Shown here piece by piece: positions 23,281 through 34,195 of a stretch of DNA of 64,000 nucleotides (its first letter is position 1; every line of letters starts with the position of its first letter). This DNA is from Ampelocalamus luodianensis (Eukaryota > Streptophyta > Magnoliopsida > Poales > Poaceae), in contig CM070619.1 in assembly GCA_036346255.1 (NCBI GenBank), positions 27,968,342 through 28,032,341 on the forward strand, written 5' to 3'. The translations under genes were made by a program, and so were the position numbers. Under the pieces are notes generated by a model. That model saw only the letters and a list, made by a program, of their open reading frames with translations, had not been told where the DNA came from and made no database searches.

Positions 23281-24020
23281 CGCCGTTGTTTTAGAACCGA
23301 TCTTACGTAAAGATTGTTTGATTCGGGGTCTCCACAATTGATCACGCAGATTTAAAGAGACACGGGATTTTTATACAGTTCGGCCTTCTCAGAGAGAATA
23401 ACAACCCTACTCTGTGTATCTTGTATTGGGTATCCGGATTACAATCACCGAGGGTCTTACTAATCGTCTCCCAAAAGCCTCTCCTTTCTATCTCCAAAAG
23501 ACACCTATTTATACTATGCGATGGATCGTTGTCGTTCCAGCTAATTAGTCGCTCATTATTGCGTAATAATGAGAGTAATTACTGGAGTAGTAACATCCCC
23601 ATGCTGTCAAACGGTTATCAGTCAGAGATAGTGGAGAATTATCTGTAGTTATGTCAGGCATAACTACGTATTTTGACTGCTTAGATTCTCACCATTAAAT
23701 AGCCCTTCTGGCAAGTGGACCCAGTTGGTCGTGAGGAAGTCGTAGTAGAGCTAGTCATAGCAGAACTTTACGACTAGGGGGGTAGTCGTAGAAAGGCTTA
23801 CGACTGGGTACTGGTCGTAGAAAGACTTACGACCGGACGTAATCGTAGCAGGACTTACGATTACACTATAGTCGTAGAAGTGCTTACGACTAGGAGGTAG
23901 TCGTAGAAGAACTTACGACTACCTGACTTGCTCTTCCCTTACAATATTAAGGGGTATGTCATGTGATGTCATATTACATGATTATGGAATAATAAAATGA
24001 GGATTATTAGATCCTCGTCA
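23281..24020 (-). mobile_element. Element A 5' LTR
   Basis: Right-hand copy of the LTR at 3356-4107, about 740 bp, ending CCTCGTCA and followed by ATTTT (24021-24025). A minus-strand TATA-like box lies in CTATTTATACTATG at about 23506-23519. The five inverted-repeat units recur at about 23787-23922. The first 12 bases differ from the left copy. Most indels relative to the left copy are losses in short G or C runs. Confidence 0.9.
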
Positions 24021-24025
24021 ATTTT

Positions 24026-26031
24026 TCTGTGTGCTGAATTTTTTGTTTATTTGTCTCTTCTTTTGTGAGAGAAAATAACCGATTGTGTTGCAAGACCTTG
24101 AAGTTGAATAGTAGCAACTGGAAAATAGTGTTAGTTAAGTATTTAATGTTGTGAGACGAGGGTGTCAAGTTATTTGAGATGCAGTGGGTGATAAACTGAT
24201 TTCCTGGAATACTCCTTGGAGAAGATTTGATTTGAAATAGAATGTTTGTCTTTGGAGCTAAACTAATTGCATTGTGCAACTAGTAGAACCTATATTGAAT
24301 TGTAATCCAAGAACTTTAGTTCATGTTGGGATGTTGGGACTATTAAAAAGTGTGGGAATCTTGATCAATCTACTAGAGTATCGCGATTGTGTAATTCGCA
24401 AGGTTGTGTAGGTGAATTATGACGGTGTAGTGTAATGAGAGTAAGATTAGCGAAGTAACCTAATCGTTAAAAGCAATTAATGAGGTAGTAGGAATTGTTG
24501 GGTTATTGTCAGGTATGACTTGGCGTTAGTGAGTAACCCTATGAGAGTTAGAATCTTTATAAAGATAATTTGTTCGAGGTTATGTTTACATGTTGATGTT
24601 AAAGATTGAATATGGTTGGATTATGGGAATTTTAGACAATCAAATCTAAGGATTTCCTGTCATTTATTCGAGGAGTTCATTGTAGGAGTCTTGGAGGTTG
24701 ATATGGGACATGTGTTTTATGCTAGAATCTTGGTTGCCTAGTGAAAATGTGTGGAAGGAGTAGAACAAAAGTGGATCCTGAATAATATGATGATCATTGA
24801 TGGAATCCTTTGGGCGTAGTAAATGAGCGTGTGTGCTGAGAATTTCAAGTTGATTATCTTTAACAGATTGAGGTGATGTGATTGGGGTGTTACAGTTGGT
24901 ACTATCGAGGTGTTGGGAATTATTTGTTAGAATAATTCCTTTGGTAGAGGAGTGGACTAGAGTATCCTTTTGTGGATTAGTAGAGTTCCTCTAGATGAGT
25001 GTGACTGATGCTTTCGGGTTGAGCATCGCTTTGAGTTGTCGATTAAGAGGAAGAAGTTAGTGTGATGATTTGGAACCTCCTGATTCGAGAGAAAGTTTAT
25101 TCCTAAAAGAAAAAAAGAAAAGAAAACTAATGTTTTTCTCGAGTAGTGAAATGCTCTCTTGATTCTAGTTTGAGATGTGTGTTTATGACAGACGTCATTT
25201 ATTAATTGCGTTGGCTTTATGTTGGCACGGTGGTTCTTTCAGGTTCAGAAAAATAAAGGAAGTGTTTGATTTGGACATTCAAGTAGTTTCTGTTTTGGCT
25301 GACATGGTGTTTATTTGCAATATACCTAATTGGAATGTGTAAGGGTTTTCAAGATGAATCTTCAATTTTGGATTTGACCCTATTGGTGGGGAGTTGGCAT
25401 TGCATGGTTGTCATGAGAATCCTTTCTTTTCAGTTGGGTATTGTTTGTAAAAGAGTTTGTTTAAAGAAAGTTCTTTTGTGCGTTCTGGGTTAAAGGAGGT
25501 GCTCCTTGGTAAGCGAAAGAATTCGATTGAGATATGGAACAATAGTTTCGTGTGTGTTGTGTAGTTTGTGTGGTTGGTTCTAATAGGGAAGGTTGTCCCA
25601 AGGTACTTTGTTTGTTTCTAGAAATTGTGGGAATTTTGGAAGATGGCGTATCGCTAGGGCCGTCTTGAGTCCTGGCGCAGGGTGCACAACATTTTGTTGA
25701 CCTGGTGTCAGGAGAGTACTTGATAGCTCTGAGGTGTGAGGTTCGTTAGGGACGATGATCAACGAGTAAGGTCGTGCCCTCAATTCCTGTCTGTTGAGTG
25801 CCTCTGGAAAGGTCAAGTGATGAGGCATGATACGTCAGTTACGCCAAGGTGCTTTGGTCACAACAGTTTGAGAGAGAAGCAACTAGAGAGTCGGAGTCTC
25901 GCATGGCGAGCATTACCCAGAGTGGTTCACATCGGGTATGTGTTATCCAGTGTTAATTTTCAGTTGTGGTTATTCTTTCGTGTAGATCGGTGTTAAGATT
26001 CGGGGTCGAATCCTATTTAAGGGGGGTAGAA
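24026..26031 (+). mobile_element. Element C, internal region, right half (decayed pol 3' end)
   Basis: C resumes after element A. Blocks match B: AGAATGTTTGTCTTTG-GCTAAACT at about 24240 matches 15790, and GTGTGTGCTGAGAATTTC at 24830 matches 16386. Near 25595-25900 broken frames spell PRYF, then VHN and KVLWSQQFEREATRE, the Tekay-type integrase end. At 24888-24905 a GGTGTTACAGTTGGTA string resembles an LTR end plus primer site, an oddity inside the internal region. A purine tract (AAGGGGGGTAGAA) at 26019-26031 precedes the 3' LTR. Confidence 0.7.
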
Positions 26032-26882
26032 TGTAATACTCTGAAATATTCTAAGGGAGGAAATTGCTTAAAAGAGAATATTATAAGGATTAAAAAGGGG
26101 GTTTTCGCAGTGGTTTGAGAACCTAGGCCTCGGGCCTTTGGTCAACGAAGCCCAAGAGGTGGGAGGGGGACCAACCACCAACAAAAGAAGGGGAAACCCT
26201 AGCCCTGCTACTGTAGCACGCCTCTGCTACAGTAGCATCGTCGCTTGCTATAGTACCTCTGTACTACAGTAAACTCCAAACTCCTTGCGCCGCCTCCATT
26301 GGATACTGCCGGCCAAGAAGAAGAAAGGAGGAAGACTCCTTCGGGTGCTGCTGACCAAGGAGAAAGGAAGTGGAAGAGAGAGATGGAAGGGGAAAGGAAG
26401 ACCTCGTGGGCATTTCAACGGGTTTCATCGTGTCTTCAAGGGTGACTTTCAGTTCTTTGTTGTTTTTATTTTATTCTTTTCTACGCGGTTGAATTTGTGT
26501 AGCAAATCGGGTTTTTCCTACTGATAGTTATACTGTAGATTTGAAGTGTGTAATTTCAAAATTAGGTTTGATCATCTCCTAAAGAATTGTGGGTAATTCC
26601 AGCAGCTTTCTGTAGAATCTTAATTCGCATTATTAGGATGAATAGTTTTTGAGTTATGGTCTCATTAATGCTTCTGTCCAGAATCTTTGTCTAGTTATAG
26701 CAGTCGTAGTAATTGATAAATTAAAAATAGATAACGGCCGAATCAGGGATGTTGACCAATATGACTTTTGTAGGTAATTCTTTTAGCTTTCTAGAATGTC
26801 AAAGAATGCAATTTTTGGATCAATGGAATGAAAGTTATGATTATTTCAATCCTACTGTCCAGAAGGTATGTCAGATTCTAAC
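26032..26882 (+). mobile_element. Element C, 3' LTR (5' part only)
   Basis: It starts TGTAATACTCTGAAATATTC directly after the purine tract and keeps landmarks of the B LTR in order: GGCCTCGGGCCTTTGG-CA, CAACAAAAGAAGGGGAAACCCTAG, and CTGTCCAGAAGGTATGTCAGATTCT. A copia LTR start interrupts it at 26883. Sequence right of that copia LTR does not obviously resume the LTR. Confidence 0.75.
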
Positions 26883-28672
26883 TGTTGGTGATATGCCCTA
26901 GAGGCAATCATAGAGATGATTGTATCACGTCTATATTTATGAGAGAGATTATGTGAAGATATGCAAAGTGCACACGGATTTCAATATTGCTGATCCGTTG
27001 ACAAAGCCTCTCCCGCAACCTAAGCATGAGGCGCACACAAGAGCCATGGGTATTCGATACCTATATGATTGACTCTAGTGCAAGTGGGAGATTGTTGGTG
27101 ATATACCCTAGAGGCAATCATAGAGATGATTGTATCACGTCTATGTTTATGAGTTATTGAATAAATGTTATTCTGTTCCTTGAATGAATCGTTAGTTCTG
27201 AAGATCAACAAGTATGTGACTTGTTGGTGAAACTCTTTAACTTATATGATGTCGTTCTAAAAGTATCCCTGGTCGAATGTCACAGGTCGGAACACCAGTG
27301 ACTCTACGACCAGCACATGTATTGATTGATGACCATGTTTCACCGGTCATAGATATTGGGATATCGAATCAATAATGTGAACACATGTTAGAGAACATGG
27401 GGTTGGATTGACCCACCTTGAGACACTATTGAGATTGTTATGATTCTATGTGTCATTAGTTGGTCTCAAGCAATGATGATGTATAATCCTTAGACCTGAG
27501 ATCAGCATGATTCCCTACATGTGTAATAGCACTCTTAGAGGTTGCCAAACACTACTCGTAACTGGGTAGTTATAAAGGTAGCTTTCGAGTATGCTATGAA
27601 ACATGCAGAGGGATGTGACTAGTTGGATATGGGATTTGCCCCTCCTAACATAACGGGAGAGATGTCTCTGGGCCCCTCGAAGTGGTCGGATAAAGAAAGT
27701 GCATGGTCATGCCACTAGTGGTCGAAGTGTTCGACCACATAAGGTTATCCGACAACTCGATCAAGAAAGTATTGAACAGTCCATGGATGACATAATATCT
27801 CACCTAGAATTCAAACAGATATCGTGAGGCAAAGGGAGAATAGTAGAGTAGGTCGCTTAGATCGATCAGTTACAGACTGGTCGTATGGAGATACGAGCTA
27901 GTCGTAGACTGATCGAACGAAATCACAGAGTGGTCGAAACCTGGTCGTAAGGAGTTACGAACTAGTCGTGACCGAGTGCGAACTGGTCGTATAGAGATAG
28001 GACCTAGTTGTAAGTGATGAGGATCTAGTCGTAGATCATATTGCATTAAGGTTCGTCCGATATAATTTGTATGTATTCGGGAATCGTTATGTCCTGCTAG
28101 GTACCGCTACGACTCGTGGTCGGAAAGGCTTTCCGAGTCACAACCAATTACACATAAACCTAACGGGACACACACATAATGGGTTAGAACAAACCAGTAC
28201 GAATACGATTCATCAAATGTGTTCAGATAGGATCCGTCACGGGGCACTATATAAGGAGATGCTTGAGGCTATCGTGGAAATGCGACACACGTGAGTTGTT
28301 CCATCGAAACCCTAGTCGCCATCTTCCTTAGAGCTCTCTTGTGCGACTTGGTGCCAGCACACTGGTGTACGGCTATTCCTTCTCTGGACGTGTGGATACC
28401 GTAGAGGCGCTACTGCGGTTGCTGTTGCGCTGAGGACGATCTGCGATCTTTACTAGGAACGTTGGAGGTTGCTGGAGGAGACGATCGTCTACGAGGACGT
28501 TGGGTGATCGATTACGACCACTTCATCAATGCGCTCTTCGTTGGACTAGGCTGCTCCGACTCTTCTTCCGCTACACCGTGCGTCTGGTGGTAATGATCTG
28601 TGATCATCTAACTTGCTTGGCATCCTGGTTTACGTGGTAGAATTTTTTGAATTGTTACCAGTGTAGCCTACC
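26883..28672 (+). mobile_element. Internally deleted Angela/BARE-like copia element
   Basis: The first 61 bases (26883-26943, TGTTGGTGATATGCCCTAGAGGC) repeat the start of the LTR at 27093 with two substitutions. Then follows the C-terminal end of a copia RNase H: KVHTDFNIADPLTKPLPQP and a final RAMGIRYLYD with stop at about 27070. A purine tract (CAAGTGGGAGAT, 27081-27092) leads into the 3' LTR. Thus most of the 5' LTR, gag and pol were lost in one deletion. The LTR has a TATA box at 28249-28255 and loose TCGTA/TACGA palindromes at 27880-28010. The right border is uncertain by tens of bases; no duplication of CTAAC (26878-26882) was found. Confidence 0.8.
28249..28255 (+). promoter_or_regulatory. 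TATA box of the Angela-like LTR
   Basis: TATATAA in the context GGCACTATATAAGGAGATGC, about 1.16 kb into the LTR, a usual place for the core promoter of BARE/Angela LTRs. Transcription would start near 28280. Confidence 0.6.
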
Positions 28673-29370
28673 CGTATCCTTCCAATATGACCATATCCCA
28701 AGTTAATTAATGATAATTAGTATGCATCTCATTAACATGTATAGTGTTTTTGAAACATTTGCATAATTTATTTCACGTGTAAAATCTCAATCACAAGATT
28801 AAACCTTAACATAAAGCAACTCCCCAAAAGAAAATAAAAATAAAAACTTATGATCATCATCTGGAACCAATTTATTCAAATACTAGAATAATTATCATGA
28901 ATTAATATAATTTTTACCAAATTTTTGGAACTATATTTCACCTATAGAAAATTTAAACTTAATATAATGACATATTTTAGGTTTGAATATAAACTATATA
29001 AATTAAATCATGAAAAGTAAGGTTTAAGAATTTTTATGAATACTAGACCTTCCCAGAAAGCCCTATGAATTATTTCAAGATTTTAGGAAATTTATTTCTA
29101 TTTATGAGACCTAGGTCAAAGTGGCAGTTTAGTTTTAAATCTCAGTCAACCCTAATTAGACTTAGATCAACTAGAGCCATTCAGGACCGTCCGATATAGA
29201 TCGCACGATCCACATGGGCCACGCATTCGCCAGTCCAAACGTACTCACGCGTCCAGCCATCTGATTTTAAATCAACCGTCCAGATCAAGCGGAAACGTTC
29301 AGACCATTCGAACGCGCAACGATTATGGACCGTTAGATCTCGATCGGGCCGCCCAAACACAAGGTCCGAA
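28673..29370. other. Unassigned AT-rich then GC-richer spacer
   Basis: Positions 28690-29100 are AT-rich with no ORF. From 29150 the sequence shows phrases frequent near grass transposons (GGACCGTCCGAT, CAACCGTCCAGATC), probably LTR or transposon flank. I cannot name it. Confidence 0.4.
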
Positions 29371-29543
29371 CGTTGCTATCACAGACGGTTCTTTTATGGA
29401 ACTGTCTGTGATATGGTGCATATCACAGATGATTCCATTATAGAATCGTCTACAATATTTTCCATATCACAGACGGTTCTATTATGGAACCGTCTGTAAT
29501 TACTTATCACAGACGGTTCCATAATAGAACTGTCTGTGATATG
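29371..29543. repeat. Left subterminal palindromic repeats of the CACTA element
   Basis: Four units of about 43 bp. The model unit is ATCACAGACGGTTC, a 6-8 base centre, then GAACCGTCTGTGAT. Such repeats bind the TNPA-type protein in En/Spm elements. Units 2 and 4 are slightly diverged. Confidence 0.85.
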
Positions 29544-29579
29544 CCTTTATTAGGCGGGAACCGCTAGGTTTTGTGCCCT

Positions 29580-29935
29580 TACTCGTCACTTGCCCTTACT
29601 CTCGCCCGTTCACCTCCCCACCCAAGCGCCCCGCCCTCGCCGCCGCCGCCCAAGGTACGCCTCCTCCGGTCCTTGTGCCGCCGGCTCCAACGCCTCTAGT
29701 CCTCCCTCGCGCTACCGACTCCAGCACCTTCTCCAATCCTCGCGTCATCGGCTCCAACGCCTCCTCCAGTCCTCCCTCACGCCGCCGACGACTCGGCCTC
29801 CTCCATGTCGGAGCCATGCCGCTAGGCCTCCTCCTCCACACCGGAGCCACTCCACTAGGTTTTCTGGGACGACGTCCTTGTGACGTGCCTAGTCTGTTTA
29901 TCTTCTCGGTGGTTTCGAGTACCATCGTCACGTGA
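29580..29935 (+). other. GC-rich leader exon-like region in the CACTA element
   Basis: GC-rich stretch full of CCTCC and CGCC triplets with several overlapping open frames rich in Pro, Ser and Arg and no conserved domain. It ends at a good donor (CACGTGAGTATC at 29933) and is followed by a T-rich intron-like region to about 30590. I take it as the 5' exon or leader of the transposon gene and not as a separate protein. Confidence 0.4.
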
Positions 29936-30603
29936 GTATCTCTGTATTCATTTATTGTGTATCACGTTGAGTATATATATGTTGTACTAGTTCAATTCTA
30001 AAATTGATTTGTTAGTACTGGGAGATATATTGCAAAGTGACTTTTGAGGGATCTGTTGAAACCGCTCTGTGATAATAATTGTCATAAACTGAAATTGGTG
30101 TGATAGCATATTCAGATTTGAGCTCTATATGTGTTGCTTACTGCTGTCTTTTATTTCTATTTGATTCAGCTATACCATAATCACGAGATTTGATTGCTTT
30201 ACATCTTCTGAATAGAATAGATTGGTTGAGCTGTTATTGTTTTGACGTTCTGTAAGTTGACAGACTTAGAAGTTTCAGTTTGAGAGCTTGGAGGATTTAC
30301 ATTTTACATATGTTGATTTGGTCATTTAAATGCTGGTGGATTAATGCTTTATTGTCTTATGGTTATGCTGGAATTAATTTTGATTATTTGCTAAAACCGC
30401 ATTTCTTACAACAGTTCGGTTGATTATGATTTGGTCATTTAAATGCTTATGGATTAAGAGCTCATAGTCTGAATCTTAGTTGTTTGATTCAATTTGTGAA
30501 GTATATTAGGCTTTAGGGCTGTGATGACAAGGACTATGTCCTGTGAAACTAGCGTTCTGAGAGCACTCTTTAACTTCATATGTATAGATAGCAAGTAAGC
30601 GAG

Positions 30604-31336
30604 ATGGCGTCCGCACCGTCTTCGCCGCCTTTATCGACGTCGTTGAATTCGTCTGGATCTCTGAGCAAAGTGGTACGTACGCGAGATGGCAGAGGAGCAT
30701 CGAAAATGCCTACGGGCTGAATGACCATCACGGAGGTTAGTGACGGTGGGGTCCCTGTGGGTCCCAAGAAAGCAGCGGCGAGATTTCGGACCATCTACAG
30801 GATACTTGGAAGGGAACGGGTCCCCATCACCACAATAAGCTAGGACACTCTATCGACAGATCGGAGAGGCGAGCTGTGGACAGAAATTTTACAATTGTTC
30901 ACTATCCCAGAAGCAGACCAGGCACGCGTTCAACGGCAGGCGTTGCTCGCGATGGGACACGCGTGGAGGACCTTCAAGAGTACGCTTGTCACGAAGTACG
31001 TGAACACAGGTCAGATGCCCTCACGAAGTATAAATTCTTATCGCGGGATATATGGGACACTTTTGTGCAAATGAAGACGACGGCCGAATTTCAGGAGCAA
31101 AGTGCGGCACACAAGGCTCTCCAGGCACAGAACACTCACCCCCATAGACTCGGCACCGCTGGGTACATGGGTAAAACCACGCAATGGGCGGCGGAGGACG
31201 AGAATGCAACAGGGCCATTTGTTGATATCACAGACGAGCGCGCTAATTCCTGGTTAAGAGCGAGGGCATCTGCCACGTCTTCCGGCGGCATCTCTTTCAA
31301 ACCAAGGCAGACAAGGCAGTGTCCCAACGTCTGGTA
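30604..31336 (+). pseudogene. Transposase_24-like (Ptta/En/Spm) protein, broken
   Basis: The plus strand reads MASAPSSPPLSTS then a TGA at 30718. It continues PKKAAARFRTIYRILGRERV, DRRGELWTEILQLFTIPEAD and AMGHAWRTFKSTLVTKYV. After a frameshift near 31005-31035 it reads YKFLSRDIWDTFVQMKTT, AEFQEQSAAHKALQAQN, GTAGYMGKTTQWAAED. This is the order found in plant transposase family Ptta/En/Spm (Transposase_24). The open part 30876-31336 ends in TAA. The protein probably bound subterminal repeats in its intact form. Confidence 0.78.
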
Positions 31337-31436
31337 AATATGTCGAACTACTTAATTGTTAATAAGTTCATAACTTTATATTGTCTATAATAACATGATG
31401 ACCTCTAGCAGCATGTATTGACTTCTGCATCTTCTC

Positions 31437-31662
31437 AAGGCTCCTTCGAAGCAAACAGGAGAAGGATATGCTATCGGAGGCCCTGGGAAACAAGGAGCAC
31501 CCGGGTCCCACGCGAGGCAAGGGGGTTTACGTATCTTGGAGGGGTGGATTCACAGACGACTACTGCACGTATAGGAGTAGGAAGAGATCCAAGGTCAAGT
31601 ACGACAACCGGTTGGAACAGATGCAAGGACAGATAGCAAGATTGCAGGATCAACTAAATTAA
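31437..31662 (+). pseudogene. C-terminal exon of the Transposase_24-like gene
   Basis: One frame reads MLSEALGNKEHPGPTRGKG, VYVSWRGGFTDDYCTYRSR and ends YDNRLEQMQGQIARLQDQLN with a stop at 31662. The LGNKEHPG-TRGKG segment and the coiled-coil-like tail are the normal end of these transposon proteins. An intron of about 100 bases would separate it from the previous exon. Confidence 0.68.
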
Positions 31663-31862
31663 GTACTCCTCAACCAGTCGCAAGCTGCCCCCGTTGTTTT
31701 GGGAGCCATTCCTCCTCAACATCGGAGTAGCGTCGCGTCCACATAAAATTCTGAATATGATGACGTCCAATTACCTAGCAATGACATCAAGGTAATGTAC
31801 ATCTCTGGAATGCTCCAAATATAGACATATAGGACGCCTTAGCTAATTGCATATCGTTTTGT

Positions 31863-32490
31863 AGGAGCCGACGTACTGCACGCTCCAAGTGAGGATGGGT
31901 GGGATGTCTATTGAGGCTGGGCGGGGGGTGGCGTATCCATGCTAGGAAGGGACAGTGCAGCACGGTACCCAGGTGGCGCAGGGTTACGCCAGGGTCCAGG
32001 TGGATATGGTACATGACAATTTAAGGGCCTTCCTGCTGGAGATTCACCCGAACGAAGAAATCAAAATACTAGGGGATGCCGTGTACAGTTTTTTCCAGTG
32101 GCCCAAGAAGGACATCGCCCTGGACCTTACAGTGCCTCTTCAACCTTCGATTCAGAAGGTCTCTCCAACAGGACCCTCGATGACTCCACCTCAACCATCT
32201 CAACACGACCATGCTTCTCCAATAGGACCCTCCATAACTCCACCTCAACCTTCGCTTTAGAAGCCCGCCTCATCGGTTCCCGTGGAGAAGACGCTGAAGG
32301 AACAAAAAAAGTGTGTCACCGTATCAGTTCCCAAGTCGTCTCACAGGAAGACGCATAGTGGCCAAGTCATTCAGGGCAAATCAAAATCGAAGAACATTAA
32401 GATGCCTCCGCCTCCCAACCCTAAGAAATACTCCTTTGGAAGTCCGTTGGTGACCAACACAGTATTAGCCTACACTGGATTAGGTTGTTA
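31863..32490 (+). pseudogene. DUF8039-like segment and proline-rich linker of the CACTA gene
   Basis: The segment opens EPTYCTLQVRMGGMSIEAGRGVAYP, then a stop, then GTQVAQGYARVQVDMVHDN and FFQWPKKDIAL. This Cys-Leu-x-V...VA-G-ar-V...WP pattern resembles the domain of unknown function found between coiled coil and Ulp1 regions in grass CACTA proteins. It is followed by two near-copies of a Pro/Ser-rich repeat (PTGPSMTPPQPSQ and PIGPSITPPQPSL; about 32165-32260) and a Lys-rich stretch. An in-frame stop and frame changes make it non-functional. Confidence 0.6.
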
Positions 32491-32505
32491 GGGTTTGCAT
32501 TCCTA

Positions 32506-33560
32506 GTACATGCAGAAGACCAAAGAGAATGGGTGCTCTGATGGAATCACCGTCAGATACACGAAGGAGCATTTCCTCCATGAGCCGGCCCCCTTCGTTG
32601 TGGGCTTCGATGACTTATTCGACCTATTCAACCTCAAAGCTCTCGATGCCTCACTTCTACGATGCTGGATACTGTAAGTGTGTACAATCAAGTTCTACAA
32701 TCACGTAATACCGATTAATATAACAACTCATTTCTTATATATAGATACATGATTAAAAATGCCCAGCAATTGAAAGAACCGGTGGGCTTCCTCGACCCAC
32801 ACGTGGTCTCTGAGCAAACCATCTTGGCAGACGTATCCTACGTCGAGAAATACATAACGATAGGATTGCTTGCTCAGGATGACACAGACTACATAATGGT
32901 GCCCTACAACCAGAAGTAAGTGAAAAGATACTAGCTATACAAATTTTATTTGTACTTTATACGTAGCATGAGGTTTAATAACTATAGCGACATACATGAG
33001 TAGGCACCACTGGATCCTTTTAGTCATTATACCAAAGAGAAACCAGGTACTATACCTTGATTCCCTACTCAACAAAGGCCACGACTTCACCCTTGTGCGA
33101 GAAATACTCGACAGGTATGCTCATTTCCTCCATACATAACTCTATTGCAGTCTTCCTTCGTTTGAAATGGTCGAGGTTAACTTTTTGAAAACATGTAGGT
33201 CGTTCATCGCCTATGTTGTCGAGTGAGGGCCATACAAGGGATCGAGCGCCACACTGCAACACAGAACGCGATTTTCGGTACGTGCTACAACACAATAATC
33301 CTATATCATACTTCGTAACAATACGTCTCGAACTGACTATACCTATATATGTAATTCTATTTTTGCAGTGCCGCCAGCAAAACCATGAAGAATGTGCATT
33401 CTACGTTTGCCATCATATGCAGCAAATCATTAGTACTAAGTTGAAGGATCCCGAGGTTGGTCAATCTCGCAATAATTATTTCCTAATTATAAATTTAAAT
33501 ATATATGCTTACTACTTTACTCCTGCTAACGACACCGCTTGAACATAAATTTAGATTCAC
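32506..33560 (+). pseudogene. Ulp1-like cysteine protease (C48) exons of the CACTA element
   Basis: Exon-like blocks in order are GITVRYTKEHFLHEPAPFV; VGFDDLFDLFNLKALDASLL; then after an intron YMIKNAQQLKEPVGFLDPHV and YVEKYITIGLLAQDDTDYI. The catalytic parts follow: HHWILLVIIPKRNQVLYLDSLL (His and Asp, about 33005-33075) and CRQQNHEECAFYVCHHMQ (Gln region and Cys at 33393-33395). The His-Asp-Gln-Cys layout is that of SUMO/Ulp1 proteases. Introns have GT...AG-like borders. Whether it is one reading frame after splicing cannot be settled by eye. Ulp1 domains in plant transposons are known, role unclear. Confidence 0.75.
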
Positions 33561-33918
33561 TCGTTATGAGAGAGATCTCAGAGGTTCGATAGAAGCTCTG
33601 CGGCTTCATCAAGACGCAGATCATTAACGCCGACGGAAAGTTTCACTACTCCGTCAACACCGCTTGAACGATCTTCAAATAATTGATTCAATTGTAATTC
33701 ACTTTGAATAGTTGTAATTTAATTATAACTCTAGCGACAATACTTGATACATATTCTTTTATAATTGATTTTGAGTTGTAAATGATCACTTTGAGTTGTC
33801 AACGATTGATTTATCTATGATGTATCTATTTTCTGTCTGCTTGTTTTCAGAGGGTATGGCTAGCAATTCGTGAGGCTAGCCAAAAATTTTAAAAAAATTA
33901 GTTAGGTTTAAAGAACTA

Positions 33919-34195
33919 TAACAGACGGTTTGATCGTTAAACCGTCTGTAATATATATAATATCATAGATGGTTGGTAACTAGAACCGTTTGTGATATCC
34001 CACCTATCACAGACGGTTGATAAATAGAACCGTCTATGATATTATACATATCACAGACGGTTTCAACCAAAAACCGTCTGTGTTATGACTTATCACAGAT
34101 GGTTCAAAAACCGTATGTGATAACCGTCAGTTATCACAGACATAAAAACATAGACGGTTGAAAAACTGTCTGTGATAAGATTTTCTGTAGTAGTG
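33919..34195. repeat. Right subterminal repeats and terminal inverted repeat of the CACTA element
   Basis: Six palindromic units of TATCACAGACGGTT / AACCGTCTGTGATA type with variable centres, then the terminus TTTTCTGTAGTAGTG. The units on this side are more diverged from each other than those on the left. Confidence 0.87.

Larger units (their letters stand above)
29371..34195 (+). mobile_element. CACTA (En/Spm) transposon carrying decayed Transposase_24 and Ulp1 exons
   Basis: The right end reads CACTACTACAGAAAATC on the minus strand (34178-34195), the classic grass CACTA terminus. Both ends carry palindromic subterminal repeats of TATCACAGACGGTT type: four units on the left (29371-29543), six on the right (33919-34190). 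The last about 20 bases of the left terminal repeat are missing or diverged, so the element is probably immobile and no 3-bp duplication can be scored. Inside lie a GC-rich leader exon, Transposase_24-like, DUF8039-like and Ulp1-like exons on the plus strand. No TNPD-type transposase is seen, so it would depend on another element. Confidence 0.85.
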
